Origin: Mesorhizobium sp. M2E.F.Ca.ET.219.01.1.1
GTDB lineage: Bacteria > Pseudomonadota > Alphaproteobacteria > Rhizobiales > Rhizobiaceae
Reading direction: 5' to 3'
DNA length: 64,000 nt
Assembly: GCF_004016445.2 (NCBI RefSeq)
Contig: NZ_SADT02000001.1
Span: 477,630 to 541,629 of the forward strand
Below, one piece after another: positions 16,968 to 26,580 of this stretch. Below the pieces are notes generated by a model, which worked only from the letters and a program-made list of their open reading frames with translations, was not told the DNA's origin and ran no database searches. Both the position numbers and the translations under genes were made by a program. Positions within the stretch are counted from its first letter, which is position 1. Each line of letters starts with the position of its first letter.

Positions 16968-19895
16968 TCAGCCGAACAAATCCCCTGTGGTCGCCTGCCT
17001 CAGTTCGCCGGAGATGTTCGCCGAGCGGTCGAGCAGATGTGGCCACTCTTCTGCAAGCTGGTTGTAAACCAGCGCTTCGGGCGCCCAGCCCTTGTCGGTG
17101 GCGATCTTGAAGAGCCGATCGAGCAGAGCGCGGGCGTCGGCGGCCTTCGGCCCCATTTCGGCGATCAGACGAGCCGCAGCCTGGGCGCCGCCGGCCGGAT
17201 CGTTCAATGTGCGGGCGACATGCTGCACGCATTCCCAGATCGTCAGCGTCCTGTCGCTCGACGGCGACCAGTTCTCCGGCAGTTCCTCTCGCGGCATCAG
17301 CGCCGACTTGCCCTTTAGGTCCTTGAAGACACCTGAAGCGTACAGTCCATTTGTCGCCGTGTCCTTCGCGGTCGCCAGGCCGATCAGTTCCCCAGAGGCG
17401 CGCGCATCGAAACCATAGGAGCCGAACCAGGTGAGCGCGACCTGGGTCTCGGGGTCGAAACTAGCGACGATCTCGTTGTCGATCTCTTCCCAGACGCGGT
17501 TGATGACCGACAGCGAGGTCTTTACAGTCATTGCGCTGTCGTCGTCCTCCAGCACCTCGACAAAGCGCGTAAATACTCCCATGCCAGGGCCAATGACAGC
17601 TTGCTGCATGTCGACCGGCCCGACGCCTGCGGCGCGGATCTTGGCGATCGCGTCCGGCATCTCGCGCTTCAGGGCGCGGATGAACTCGGAACGTGTTGCG
17701 ACGGTGGCTGCCGGACTGCGCTTGCGGCAGACGAGGACGATGGAGGAAGCAAGTGCGTTGGTGCCCACACCGATGGTTCGTGCCTGACGTTCGGTGCGGA
17801 TTGGCCAAGTGCCGTCAACCGCAAGGCCGGAGTCGACCACCGCCTGGAGGAAGGAGGCCCAGCCGGCGGAGGTGGTGCCGTCTTCTGCGGCTTCTGCCTG
17901 CTTAAAGGCATAGTAGATTGCAAGAGGCTCCCCGTCGGCCGCTGCGTTGCGCATTGCAGTCAACGCTTCACCCATTCCGTTCATGAAGAAGGCTTCTGCT
18001 TGTGCCTTGCCCCCGTGACGATATGGCGTAGCGACGAGTTCTGCTTCTTTGGGAACTGTCAGCCGTCGATAGAGATCGGGCCAGACATTGCTTAGCGTTC
18101 GCCGATGCCACACGTAAAAGAAATCTGATAAATCGGCGTAACCGATATTGTCGTAGTATGGCGGATCAGTTGAGATCAAGACGGGACTCACAGGATAATT
18201 GTTATTCTGTGCGGTTATTTGGTGGATTTCCCCGGGGCTTGCCGCACTTGCTCGTGTAAGAGCCAAGCAAGTCCATTCAATACCATTGTTGAAATTACCC
18301 GTAGATGCGCTGAACGGATTGCATTCCGAAAAGTCCCACACCATTGGCAAAGCTTGGCGAGCAAAGGTGTTCCGAATGAACTCTCCAGTCGAGGCCCATG
18401 AAGTGATCGAACTCCACGCATCAGTGCATCGGCCAACGATCAGCCCCAAATACGTCGCTATCGCATCGGCATAGGCTCCCGCGCCCATACCGCCGGAATG
18501 GAGCGGCGCGCCGTCCCTCGGAACATCGCTCGATGACGGGCGCTGGCCAACCCCGGCTGCGCGAGCATCCGCTAAAGCCTTTTCACGCGCCTCGTAAGCC
18601 AGGTCGGAGAAAGTCGTCAACGCCACGAGTTGGCGGGAGGTGAAGAGGTCTACGTAGCGTGTCATCCCATAACCAGGGGGCGAAAACCATCGCGGATTTT
18701 CGGGCATCTCAACTTCGATCGCCGAGGTGTCGCCGGGCCGCGCTTCAGCCGCGATCGCTTCATGCTCGTGGCTGGGGGAAAGATAGACGCGAGAACGGTC
18801 GCCTTCGGCCACTATCGCCATGAGCCGCTTGCCGAGCCGTCCAGCCAAGCCCTCTTCGCGGGTGTAGTCAGGCGAAATAGAGGAACCGGTTAGCACGCAT
18901 GCGAAATTCGTTCCGCGGCCGGTCTTCGTGCCTTTCTTCTTCTCGTCTTCATCCGCCTTGGTCAGCTTCCCCGACTTCACATGAAACCGCCACCCGTCGG
19001 CGGCCGAGGCGTCGATGACCGGTTCGACCCAGGTCTTCTTGCCGTCCTTGGTGGACAGCATGAAGGAAGTGACGAGCGGCACCTTCGCGCCCTTTGCCGC
19101 CGGATCAGGCGAACGCACCGTTCGCGCCCACAACCAAGCGATTACCGTGGCATCCGATCCATCCTCCAGCGTGGCATTCGGATAAAGATGGCCGATCCGT
19201 CTTTCGGCCTCGTCGCGCATCCACTGGCCGTAATAGCGCACGTCCTCAGCGAGTCCCTCAGCACCTTTGCTGTTCCAGCGGCCGCCGCGTTTCAGTTCGG
19301 CCTGTGACTTCGGGTTCACCGGCGGCAGGCCGGCGAACTTCGGTGGAATCTCGACTAGCGCCTTGCCGATCAGCACCGCGACCGGATTGAGGTCGGAACC
19401 ATAGGCGCGCAGCCCCAGCCGCTGTGCTTCGAGCGGAATCGAGCCCCCGCCGGAAAATGGATCGTAAACGGGCGGCGCCTTTGTCTGGAGATAGTCGAGG
19501 ATCGCCTTGCCGTCGCCCTTGGCCGGAGGTTCTTCGCCAAGGCCCCATGCGACCGAACGTGCGATCTCGAAACGCGCCGCATTCAAGATCGTCTCGTCGT
19601 TGGACGCCTCCCACGGCACCATGTCCTCAATGACCTTGTGCAGCCGTCTTCGCTCGGCCTCCTGCGTTTCTTCGGTTGGAAACCGCTCAGGCCAGCTCGA
19701 CGGATCGTCGACGAGTTGCGCGAACACCACCGCCCGGCACGCCGCCAGCGGCCGTCTTGCCCACCACAGATGCAGCGTCGAGGGATGGCCGTGCCGGATC
19801 GACTTCTCCCGCGCCGACGCCTTGTTGATGGCCTCCAGCGGGATTGAGACTTCGATAAGCTTTTTGCGGGGCATCGTCACGGTGCCTTCAGGCAT
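16968..19895 (-). CDS. DUF1156 DNA methyltransferase (DPPY class)
   Basis: 975-aa amino-methyltransferase. The N-terminal DUF1156 signature is IEVSIPLEAINKASAREKS, followed by HPSTLHLWWARRPLAACRAV. The SAM motif DPFSGGGSIPLE is near residue 145 and the catalytic motif DPPYYDNIGYADLSDFFY begins at 577, in the order motif I then IV (gamma/zeta class; N6-adenine or N4-cytosine). It probably marks host DNA for the surrounding restriction genes. I choose the ATG at 19895: its first eight bases overlap the stop of the ASCH gene and AAAGG lies upstream. The ATG at 19874 (MPRKKL) is also possible. Confidence 0.85.
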   Translation of the reverse strand: MPEGTVTMPRKKLIEVSIPLEAINKASAREKSIRHGHPSTLHLWWARRPLAACRAVVFAQLVDDPSSWPERFPTEETQEAERRRLHKVIEDMVPWEASNDETILNAARFEIARSVAWGLGEEPPAKGDGKAILDYLQTKAPPVYDPFSGGGSIPLEAQRLGLRAYGSDLNPVAVLIGKALVEIPPKFAGLPPVNPKSQAELKRGGRWNSKGAEGLAEDVRYYGQWMRDEAERRIGHLYPNATLEDGSDATVIAWLWARTVRSPDPAAKGAKVPLVTSFMLSTKDGKKTWVEPVIDASAADGWRFHVKSGKLTKADEDEKKKGTKTGRGTNFACVLTGSSISPDYTREEGLAGRLGKRLMAIVAEGDRSRVYLSPSHEHEAIAAEARPGDTSAIEVEMPENPRWFSPPGYGMTRYVDLFTSRQLVALTTFSDLAYEAREKALADARAAGVGQRPSSSDVPRDGAPLHSGGMGAGAYADAIATYLGLIVGRCTDAWSSITSWASTGEFIRNTFARQALPMVWDFSECNPFSASTGNFNNGIEWTCLALTRASAASPGEIHQITAQNNNYPVSPVLISTDPPYYDNIGYADLSDFFYVWHRRTLSNVWPDLYRRLTVPKEAELVATPYRHGGKAQAEAFFMNGMGEALTAMRNAAADGEPLAIYYAFKQAEAAEDGTTSAGWASFLQAVVDSGLAVDGTWPIRTERQARTIGVGTNALASSIVLVCRKRSPAATVATRSEFIRALKREMPDAIAKIRAAGVGPVDMQQAVIGPGMGVFTRFVEVLEDDDSAMTVKTSLSVINRVWEEIDNEIVASFDPETQVALTWFGSYGFDARASGELIGLATAKDTATNGLYASGVFKDLKGKSALMPREELPENWSPSSDRTLTIWECVQHVARTLNDPAGGAQAAARLIAEMGPKAADARALLDRLFKIATDKGWAPEALVYNQLAEEWPHLLDRSANISGELRQATTGDLFG

Positions 19896-20691
19896 CTTCG
19901 ACCTTTGTGATTTCATATCTGTATGGCGAGACCCCGGCGATCCGGACCGCATCGCCGTCTTTCATCCCGGAGCGGGCAAAGAAATCCGCTACCGGAGAAC
20001 GCGCTCGCAGGATGCGCTTAGTTCCATCAATGTCGGTCTCGACCGTCTGGCCGGGAACGAACCTTACTGCGATTGTCCTCGCTGCGAGTTCGGATTGGTT
20101 GCTGCCGCCGATCGCATCTTTCGGAAAAAAATCGAGCGGGAGGTAGATATGGTTGTTGCGGAGATTGCCGCCGGTCACTCGAACCACTCGCACGGCGCCG
20201 CGCTGCTCGCGATCCAGGTGAGAATGCACTTGAGGGCTCGGTGAACTCGCGGCCAGGGGATGTTGGATCGCAGCCACGGACCCAGTGCCGGTCGCCGGCC
20301 CATCAGCCGTTTCGCGGGACTGGATCGCCGCAATCACATCGTTATCGAGATTAACCCAGATCACCGCGCCGTAAGGGTGCTTGTAGGGAACTGGCTTCGG
20401 CAACGCCTGTGCATTGCTCAGTACCCACGGCGTCCGCCAACCGTCATCGAACGCGGTCCCTTGTCGAGCAAAGGGAATACGGTGGTGGCGCTCCGCCGCG
20501 GAGTAGGCCTCTCGCGTTTCGATGGCAGGCAACGATTCTATTACTTTGGCCGTTCCGACCACCGCCCCGCTACCTTTCCTGATGAGGGCAACCGGTCCAC
20601 GGTGATGGCAAGCCGTTTTTCGCATCTCCCAGATCTTCTCACCCTTGAGGATCAGGCCGATCCAAGGTTCGTCGATGATCAAACCCTTCAT
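19888..20691 (-). CDS. ASCH-domain protein with B3-like C-terminal region
   Basis: 267 aa. Residues 1-60 match ASCH (PUA-like): KGLIIDEPWIGLILKGEKIWEMR followed by a conserved GAVVGTAKV. A variable Ser/Pro/Thr-rich stretch (about 125-165) leads to a C-terminal beta-rich domain: NNHIYLPLDFFPKDAIGG, VPGQTVETDIDG and FFARSGMKDGDAVRIAG. This resembles B3-like or plant-B3/EcoRII-N-type DNA-binding domains; that second assignment is an inference. It could read the base modification made by its neighbour. ATG at 20691 with GGGGAGAG upstream. It sits between the SNF2 helicase (75-base gap) and the methyltransferase (8-base overlap). Confidence 0.7.
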   Translation of the reverse strand: MKGLIIDEPWIGLILKGEKIWEMRKTACHHRGPVALIRKGSGAVVGTAKVIESLPAIETREAYSAAERHHRIPFARQGTAFDDGWRTPWVLSNAQALPKPVPYKHPYGAVIWVNLDNDVIAAIQSRETADGPATGTGSVAAIQHPLAASSPSPQVHSHLDREQRGAVRVVRVTGGNLRNNHIYLPLDFFPKDAIGGSNQSELAARTIAVRFVPGQTVETDIDGTKRILRARSPVADFFARSGMKDGDAVRIAGVSPYRYEITKVEDA

Positions 20692-20766
20692 TTACTCTCC
20701 CCGTAATCTGCACGGAGGCTTAGAGGGCCTCGCACGCAAAGTCCAATGGCTTCCGAAGAATTCTGC

Positions 20767-23700
20767 CTAGCCAGGTCCCGACCCAAGGCTGACAAGATCC
20801 GCGATGTCGAATACAACGGCCGTTTCTGCAAAGCCCATTTCTCGCTTGAAAAATTGCCGCACGTAGATGGGGTCAAGCGCAAAGCCATCCTCTACCTGCA
20901 CGATCGCCAGAATGAATGCCTCGGGAGCATTGAGCGACGACAGGATCTCGTTCTTGGTCAAGATCACGTCACGGCCTTCCGCATGTCGCCCCTTCACCTC
21001 AATGAAGCGGAGGCGGGCTGCTCGTGGGTCGCGACTTTCGATGTCGTAGCCTTTCTTCTCTGCGGATACGTCCCGTGGTTCGTTACCGAGCATTCGCTCA
21101 GCGGCCATCACCGCTTCCATCGCGAGCTTTTCGATCACCGCTCGGGCGACTGGGTCTTCCGCAAAACCGTCGGGCTTCGCCTCAATTGTGGGAGTTGCAC
21201 TTGTTCTCGCCTTCAAAAGGCCCCCCGGGATCACCAGCGCGGCTCCCTTCAGGACGGGCGGCAGCGCCGAGATCTGGCGCTCGCGTTCGAGCTCCGATTG
21301 CCGACGATACAATCGTTCGACCAAGCGCGCTGCCGTCGCTTCCGCGTTCTGGGCGTTGATGCGCTGTTCCTTGCCCGCGCGCTCCTCTTCCCGAAGCCGT
21401 GCGGCGCGCGCATCCCAGTAATTGATCTCGCGATTGAGCCTTGCCCGCACCTCGCGCTCGACTTTGTCGATCTCCGCGATCCGGCGCGTCCGCACTTCAT
21501 TCAAATGCTGCGGCACCAGCATCCGCACGGCACAGCCTAGCGCCTCCGCCTCGACGTCACCCGACAGCCAGTGGGCCGAGATCACGTCGGCGACGGTCGC
21601 TCGTTCCTCGACCGTGATCGGTCGGCAATCGAGATAGGGCGCCGGGCCGCCATCGGTCGCAGTGCCGTCTTCCTTCAGGAACAGGAATTGAAGCCGCTGT
21701 GAAATCGCGCGGGGTTCGCCGGAGCGCCCGGTTCGTCCATCACGGACGGCGTGTTCGAGATAAACAAGAAGGCGCGGCTGTTCGCGCTTGTCTGCCTCGT
21801 CCACCAGCACGCCGCCTTGCGACAGAAGAGGCTGGAACCGTTCAAGGATCACGTCGACCAGAGCTTCCAGAAGCGGGTGGCCGGGCGCCACGAGTTCGGC
21901 CTGCGGCTGACCAACGATCAGGGATTTCTCGAAGGTGACGCGCGCGTATCGATCAAGCACGGGATCGGACCGGCCGATCAGCCGGTCGCGCTCCTTGAGG
22001 ATCGAGGGAACGCGCAGGATTTCGAAGCGGCCATGTTCGCGCTCGGCGATACGTCCGCCGAGCATCGTGAAGGCTTCGCGAAAAAACGCGCCAATGAAAT
22101 GCGGTTGCAGACGGCGGGCGGCCGCCCGCTCCATCTGTTCGCGTATCTCGGCGACCGAGTTTGGACTCATGCCCTCGGACGTGAGTTTCCGTTCGGCCAC
22201 CAGCCTCTCGATGATGTCGACATCGACTGCACCGTCGACCTTGCGGAAAAGCTCGGCCTTCGTCTCCGGTCGGTCGCCGTAGCGGATCGCGTCGACCAGA
22301 AGATCACGCAGGGCGTGGCCCTCGAACAGCTCGCCGAGCACGTCGTAGACCTTGCCGCCGAGCGCGGCGCGGGCCTCTTCGAGCTTTTCGAGGAGGCGGC
22401 GATAAACCTCGCCCTCCCGAGTGTTCGTCGCACATAGGTTCCAGAGGTGGCAAACTTCGGTCTGCCCTATGCGGTGGATGCGGCCGAAGCGTTGTTCGAG
22501 ACGGTTCGGGTTCCAGGGCAGGTCGTAGTTGACCATTAGATGCGCGCCACGCTGTAGGTTGACGCCTTCACCGGCCGCGTCGTTCGCAATCATCACACGA
22601 ACGAGCGGGTCGGAGTTGAACGCGGCGATCGCAGCGCGCCTTGCCTCACGCGCGATGCCGCCATGGATCACGACCACCGCGGCCGGATCACCGACGCGGG
22701 CAGCGATCTTCTGCTGCAGGTATTCGAGTGTGTCCCTCGGCTCGGTGAAGATCAGCACCTTACGCCTGAGGCCGGTAGCAGCGTCCATCATCAGCGGCTC
22801 GTCGAGGACCGATTCGAGTTCTCGCCATTTTGCGTCCTGCCCTGAGAGCTTGAGCCGCAGCGCGCGCTCCTCCAGGTCTTTCAGTATCATGATCTCGGCT
22901 TCGAGCTCGGCAAGCGTTGCGGCGGCGGTCGCCTGATCGACGATCTGCTCTTCGGCGGCTTCAGCTTCGTCACCTGGAACGTCGTCAAGGTCGTCGGGGT
23001 CGTAGCTGGGCAGCACGGGCGCGCTGCTCAAAGGCGCCCAGCCCGTGTGCCGCATCAGCCTCTCTTCACGTAGCCGGTCTTCGAGGCGCTTGCGTCTTCG
23101 TTCCAGCGAGCGGTGGATCGCCGCAGGCGAAGAGGCGAGGCGGCGCTGCAATATCTGTAAAGCAAAGCCGACACTCGAGCGACGTTTGTCATCGCCAGTA
23201 CGATCGGCGCGGTTCATCTCCTCGCGCACGTAGGTCGTCGCTGCCTGGTAGAGATCGGCTTCGGCTGGAGATAGCTGATAGCTTGCGGTGTAGGCCCGGC
23301 GCTCGGGAAACAATTTGGTGCCGTCAAACCGGTAGAGCTCCTCCTTAGTGAGCCTGCGCATCATGTCGGACACGTCGGCCTTGTGAACACCCTCGCGGAA
23401 GCGACCCTCGAACCGGTCGGCGTCGAGCAGTCCCATGAAAAGCTGGAAATCGGCCTCCTTGCCATTGTGCGGCGTGGCCGATATCAGCAGGAAGTTTCGC
23501 GTCCGCGTGCCGAGCAATTTGCCGAGCTTGTGCCGGCGGGTCTCCTTGACCTCACCGCCAAAATACGAAGCAGCCATGCGGTGCGCCTCGTCACAGATGA
23601 TCAGATCCCAATCGCCGGCCGCTTCCAGCTTCGCCTTCAACTCGTCCGAGCGCGCCGCCATGTCCAAGCGCATGATCAGCCGGTTCTTCTCGACGAAGGG

Positions 23701-24279
23701 ATTGCCTGTGACGGATGCTTCGATCTGGTCGCGGGTCAGTAGATCGAAGTGCAGGCCGAACTTCTCAGCCATTTCCTCCTGCCATTGTTCGACGAGGCCG
23801 CCGGGCGCGACGATCAGACAGCGCTCCAGGTCGCCGCGAATCAGAAGCTCCTTGATGAGCAGCCCTGCCATGATCGTCTTGCCCGCGCCGGGATCGTCGG
23901 CGAGCAGGAAACGGAGCGGCTGGCGGGACAACATCTCGCCATAGACGGCCGTGATCTGGTGCGGAAGGGCCTCGATCTGCGAAGCGCTTACGGCCAGGTA
24001 CGGATCGAACAGATGGGCAAGCCGGATGCGATAGGCTTCCGAAGCCAGGCGTAAGAGGCCGCCGTCCGCGTCGAAGGCGTAGCGCCGACCCGATTCGACG
24101 AACTCGAAACTGCTCTCCTCGCCACGGTAGACAAGACGCTCCGCAATCTTGCCGTTCGCCCTGAAAACCAGATTAAGGGCGTCAGCTCCGAAGCGCGAAA
24201 CCGATACGATTTCCGCCGGCCCAGATGCATCGAGGCCCCGGATCCGGGCTCCCGGCTTAATGTCTTCGAAAGTGCTCAT
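20767..24279 (-). CDS. SNF2-family helicase with C-terminal DUF3883 (DrmD-like)
   Basis: 1170-aa superfamily 2 helicase/translocase. Motif I is LADDPGAGKTIMAG near residue 127, motif II CDEAHRM near 228 and motif III SATPHNGK. Motif VI is in QRFGRIHRIGQTEVCHLWN. After a charged coiled region (REEERAGKEQRINAQNAE) comes a C-terminal DUF3883 domain (KKGYDIESRD, RFIEVKGRH), a PD-(D/E)XK-like fold with an E-V-K core. The architecture matches the SNF2 helicases of class 1 DISARM (DrmD) and related loci, but the DISARM core genes drmA/drmB/drmC are not present. It probably translocates on unmodified DNA. A 172-base gap upstream may hold a separate promoter. Confidence 0.85.
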   Translation of the reverse strand: MSTFEDIKPGARIRGLDASGPAEIVSVSRFGADALNLVFRANGKIAERLVYRGEESSFEFVESGRRYAFDADGGLLRLASEAYRIRLAHLFDPYLAVSASQIEALPHQITAVYGEMLSRQPLRFLLADDPGAGKTIMAGLLIKELLIRGDLERCLIVAPGGLVEQWQEEMAEKFGLHFDLLTRDQIEASVTGNPFVEKNRLIMRLDMAARSDELKAKLEAAGDWDLIICDEAHRMAASYFGGEVKETRRHKLGKLLGTRTRNFLLISATPHNGKEADFQLFMGLLDADRFEGRFREGVHKADVSDMMRRLTKEELYRFDGTKLFPERRAYTASYQLSPAEADLYQAATTYVREEMNRADRTGDDKRRSSVGFALQILQRRLASSPAAIHRSLERRRKRLEDRLREERLMRHTGWAPLSSAPVLPSYDPDDLDDVPGDEAEAAEEQIVDQATAAATLAELEAEIMILKDLEERALRLKLSGQDAKWRELESVLDEPLMMDAATGLRRKVLIFTEPRDTLEYLQQKIAARVGDPAAVVVIHGGIAREARRAAIAAFNSDPLVRVMIANDAAGEGVNLQRGAHLMVNYDLPWNPNRLEQRFGRIHRIGQTEVCHLWNLCATNTREGEVYRRLLEKLEEARAALGGKVYDVLGELFEGHALRDLLVDAIRYGDRPETKAELFRKVDGAVDVDIIERLVAERKLTSEGMSPNSVAEIREQMERAAARRLQPHFIGAFFREAFTMLGGRIAEREHGRFEILRVPSILKERDRLIGRSDPVLDRYARVTFEKSLIVGQPQAELVAPGHPLLEALVDVILERFQPLLSQGGVLVDEADKREQPRLLVYLEHAVRDGRTGRSGEPRAISQRLQFLFLKEDGTATDGGPAPYLDCRPITVEERATVADVISAHWLSGDVEAEALGCAVRMLVPQHLNEVRTRRIAEIDKVEREVRARLNREINYWDARAARLREEERAGKEQRINAQNAEATAARLVERLYRRQSELERERQISALPPVLKGAALVIPGGLLKARTSATPTIEAKPDGFAEDPVARAVIEKLAMEAVMAAERMLGNEPRDVSAEKKGYDIESRDPRAARLRFIEVKGRHAEGRDVILTKNEILSSLNAPEAFILAIVQVEDGFALDPIYVRQFFKREMGFAETAVVFDIADLVSLGSGPG

Positions 24280-24451
24280 ACCACGCCTTTACAGGATGGA
24301 TCGGCGAAAAAAAGGTCAGATGAATAACGGTAGCTCGTTTTCAGTCCCTCCATGTTCAGGAAGCGCTCACTCGAGTTGACGGCCACTAGTGGTCGAAGCG
24401 TTAGGGCGCGTTCCGCTTCTTAAGTGGATTAAGATTATTCGTCCAACGCCA

Positions 24452-26311
24452 CTAGGCGGTGTCCTCGAAGATCGCGCGCAAGCGGTGCCAGCTTTCCTCC
24501 GGAAGGAGTTGGGTCACGCGTACAAGAGCGGTATCACCGCTATTGAGCACCATCTCGCGGACCCTGGGTGCGATGCGCTCGCCTGCTCGGACAGCGTCCT
24601 CGTCGATTTCCATGCCGCGCACGATTGCGCCCGTGCGCAGTGCCTCATCCAGGGTGAGGGTGAAGGCATGGCCAAGGCCCGTACCACAATGCTGGCATAC
24701 CTGCGCACCAGCGAGGTTTAGGGCGCCGCAATCCGGGCAGGCATTGAACCTGCCGACACGAGGCGGAAACTCATGACCGCAGGCTGAGCATTCGCTCGCA
24801 CCCAGCGAATTTTCCTCTGAACAAACAATGCAGCGCTTGGTGCGCACCGGCGTATCGCGCCGGGCGTCAGCCGACATCTCTTCCTCGACGCGGCGGGCAT
24901 ATGCTTCAAGCCTCTCGAAACTCGGCATGACGACATAGGCGCGGGTATCGTCACTAGGACCGTCGGTGCGTACTACCCGCCCGATCGCCTGGCGGAAGGC
25001 GAGTTCGGTCAAAGCGTGGGGCAGATAGACGAGAACGCGAAGTCGCCGAATGTCGACTCCCTCCGAGATCATCGCGACCGAGACAATCCACCGCCGCTCG
25101 GTATTGCGGAACGCCGCGATGCGGTTCTCCGCGCCAGGCATCTGGCTGTGGACGATCATCGGGCGCTCGCCCTCCAGTCCCTCTATTAGCTCGACGAAAT
25201 ACTCCGCCATCTCGATCGACGGTGCGATTACCAGCCCCCCAGCGAGCGGCATGCGCTGGCGCAGGTCGCTCAGCTTTGCGCTAGCCCATTCGACCATCGA
25301 TGCCTGATAGCCAGTTGCCAACGGCACCCGCCCGCCAGGCTCATACTGCGGCACACAGGCAAGGCGATAGAAGTTGAGCGCGCGCTGGAGCGCGGGAATG
25401 CGGGCAAGCTTGCCGGTGATCGCGGCCTTTTCACGGCTTGACACCCGCACTGCCTCACCATCTTCGAGATCGACAGTGAAACGGCCTTCATGACGATGGA
25501 AGGTCACCGGCCGGCAATACCCAAGGTCCACCGCCTCGCCATAGGTGAGCGTGTAGGTGCCCTCGGCTGGGTGGTCGATCGCTCCGCAATCGTCATAAGC
25601 GAGCCACACGGACTGAGCGCCGTCCGAACGGATCGGCGTCCCGGTGAGGACGATTACATATCGAGCGTCAGTGAAGGCATTGTCCGCGCCATCGCCCCAT
25701 GCCGCTCTGACCGCGGCATGGTGATGTTCGTCGCATACTACGAGGACGCGTTTGTCACGGCAGATCGCCTGAAAGGCGTCCTGAAGGCCCGCGACGGCGC
25801 TCCAAGTTGCGCACACATCGAGTCCCAGAGCGTGAAGCTCGCGGTCGGCTCCAGTCGCCTTGTTCATATGACGACCGGTGACGCGGGCGAAGTCGGCCGC
25901 CCACTGACTAACTACCTCGGTGCGCGGCGCTATCACGACGACGCGGTCGATCTCGTCCCTTTCGAACAGCGTAGCGGCGATCGCGCAGGTTGCGAGCGTC
26001 TTGCCGGCACCTGGAGCAGCGTTGATCAGGAAGTGACGGTCAGCGCGCGTTTCGGTGAGCCAGGTGATCGCCTGGTCATGGGCTTCGCGCTGCCAGGGGC
26101 GGAGCTTAAGCATGGTATTTGAACCTTTCGAAAGATTGCACGTGCCGCAGACGGCGTCCGCGTTGGCGAGGATGGTGGGGCCATGCCTGATAAAGGGCTG
26201 CCGATGATCGACATGGAAGGAGGGCGGCAGCGGACCACCGCAGAGGCGACAGCGCCCGGCAGCTATCATGGCGGCTACCCGGCGCTGTCGGCGGGTGAAC
26301 CGGCGCCTCAT
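24452..26311 (-). CDS. HNH nuclease - SF2 helicase - double zinc-ribbon fusion
   Basis: 619 aa from the ATG at 26311, which overlaps the preceding stop as ATGA. Residues 20-63 are a complete HNH domain: C21-x2-C24, H33-V-D-H36, N50, C55-x2-C58-N59 and K62. Residues 70-450 are a type III restriction-like SF2 helicase: Walker A NAAPGAGKT ending at T105, the DEAH-equivalent VCDEHHH, the motif LTGTPIRSDG and FRQAIGRVVRTDG as motif VI. The C-terminus has two zinc ribbons (CIVCSEENS...CSACGHEF and CPDCGALN...CQHCGTGLG). A helicase that begins naturally at LKLRPWQREAH would lack the HNH part, so the nuclease appears added to a common RadD/Ssl2-like helicase. Probable DNA-cutting effector of the sigma-54 operon. 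Confidence 0.85.
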   Translation of the reverse strand: MRRRFTRRQRRVAAMIAAGRCRLCGGPLPPSFHVDHRQPFIRHGPTILANADAVCGTCNLSKGSNTMLKLRPWQREAHDQAITWLTETRADRHFLINAAPGAGKTLATCAIAATLFERDEIDRVVVIAPRTEVVSQWAADFARVTGRHMNKATGADRELHALGLDVCATWSAVAGLQDAFQAICRDKRVLVVCDEHHHAAVRAAWGDGADNAFTDARYVIVLTGTPIRSDGAQSVWLAYDDCGAIDHPAEGTYTLTYGEAVDLGYCRPVTFHRHEGRFTVDLEDGEAVRVSSREKAAITGKLARIPALQRALNFYRLACVPQYEPGGRVPLATGYQASMVEWASAKLSDLRQRMPLAGGLVIAPSIEMAEYFVELIEGLEGERPMIVHSQMPGAENRIAAFRNTERRWIVSVAMISEGVDIRRLRVLVYLPHALTELAFRQAIGRVVRTDGPSDDTRAYVVMPSFERLEAYARRVEEEMSADARRDTPVRTKRCIVCSEENSLGASECSACGHEFPPRVGRFNACPDCGALNLAGAQVCQHCGTGLGHAFTLTLDEALRTGAIVRGMEIDEDAVRAGERIAPRVREMVLNSGDTALVRVTQLLPEESWHRLRAIFEDTA

Positions 26312-26580
26312 CTGCTGACCCAATAGTCGGTAAGCGTGATTTCCTTGACCGGCAGGTTGGCCGGCGGGTGGAGCACAGCGTGACGGTTGACACGACTGAC
26401 GGCAGCGACGTACGAGACCTGGCGAGTGTGGATGATGAACCCCTCGTGGCGCAGGTCGCTGATGAGCTTGGTCAAGTCTGGCACGCCGAATAGGATAATC
26501 GCCTCGAGGCGGGTCATCGGCTCACCCGACAGAAGGTGCTCGCGCGCCGCGACGACGCCGCTGTGGCGAAAACTCTTCAT
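26308..26580 (-). CDS. Small helix-turn-helix protein
   Basis: 90 aa from the ATG at 26580 (ATGA overlap with the gene before). Residues 15-50 (HLLSGEPMTRLEAIILFGV, LTKLISDLRHEGFIIHTR) match the short winged HTH found in many phage and mobile-element proteins (HTH_39-like). The C-terminal half, about 40 residues, is unassigned. It is the middle gene of a tightly overlapped trio, so it may be a DNA-binding subunit for the HNH helicase or an autoregulator. Confidence 0.65.
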   Translation of the reverse strand: MKSFRHSGVVAAREHLLSGEPMTRLEAIILFGVPDLTKLISDLRHEGFIIHTRQVSYVAAVSRVNRHAVLHPPANLPVKEITLTDYWVSR

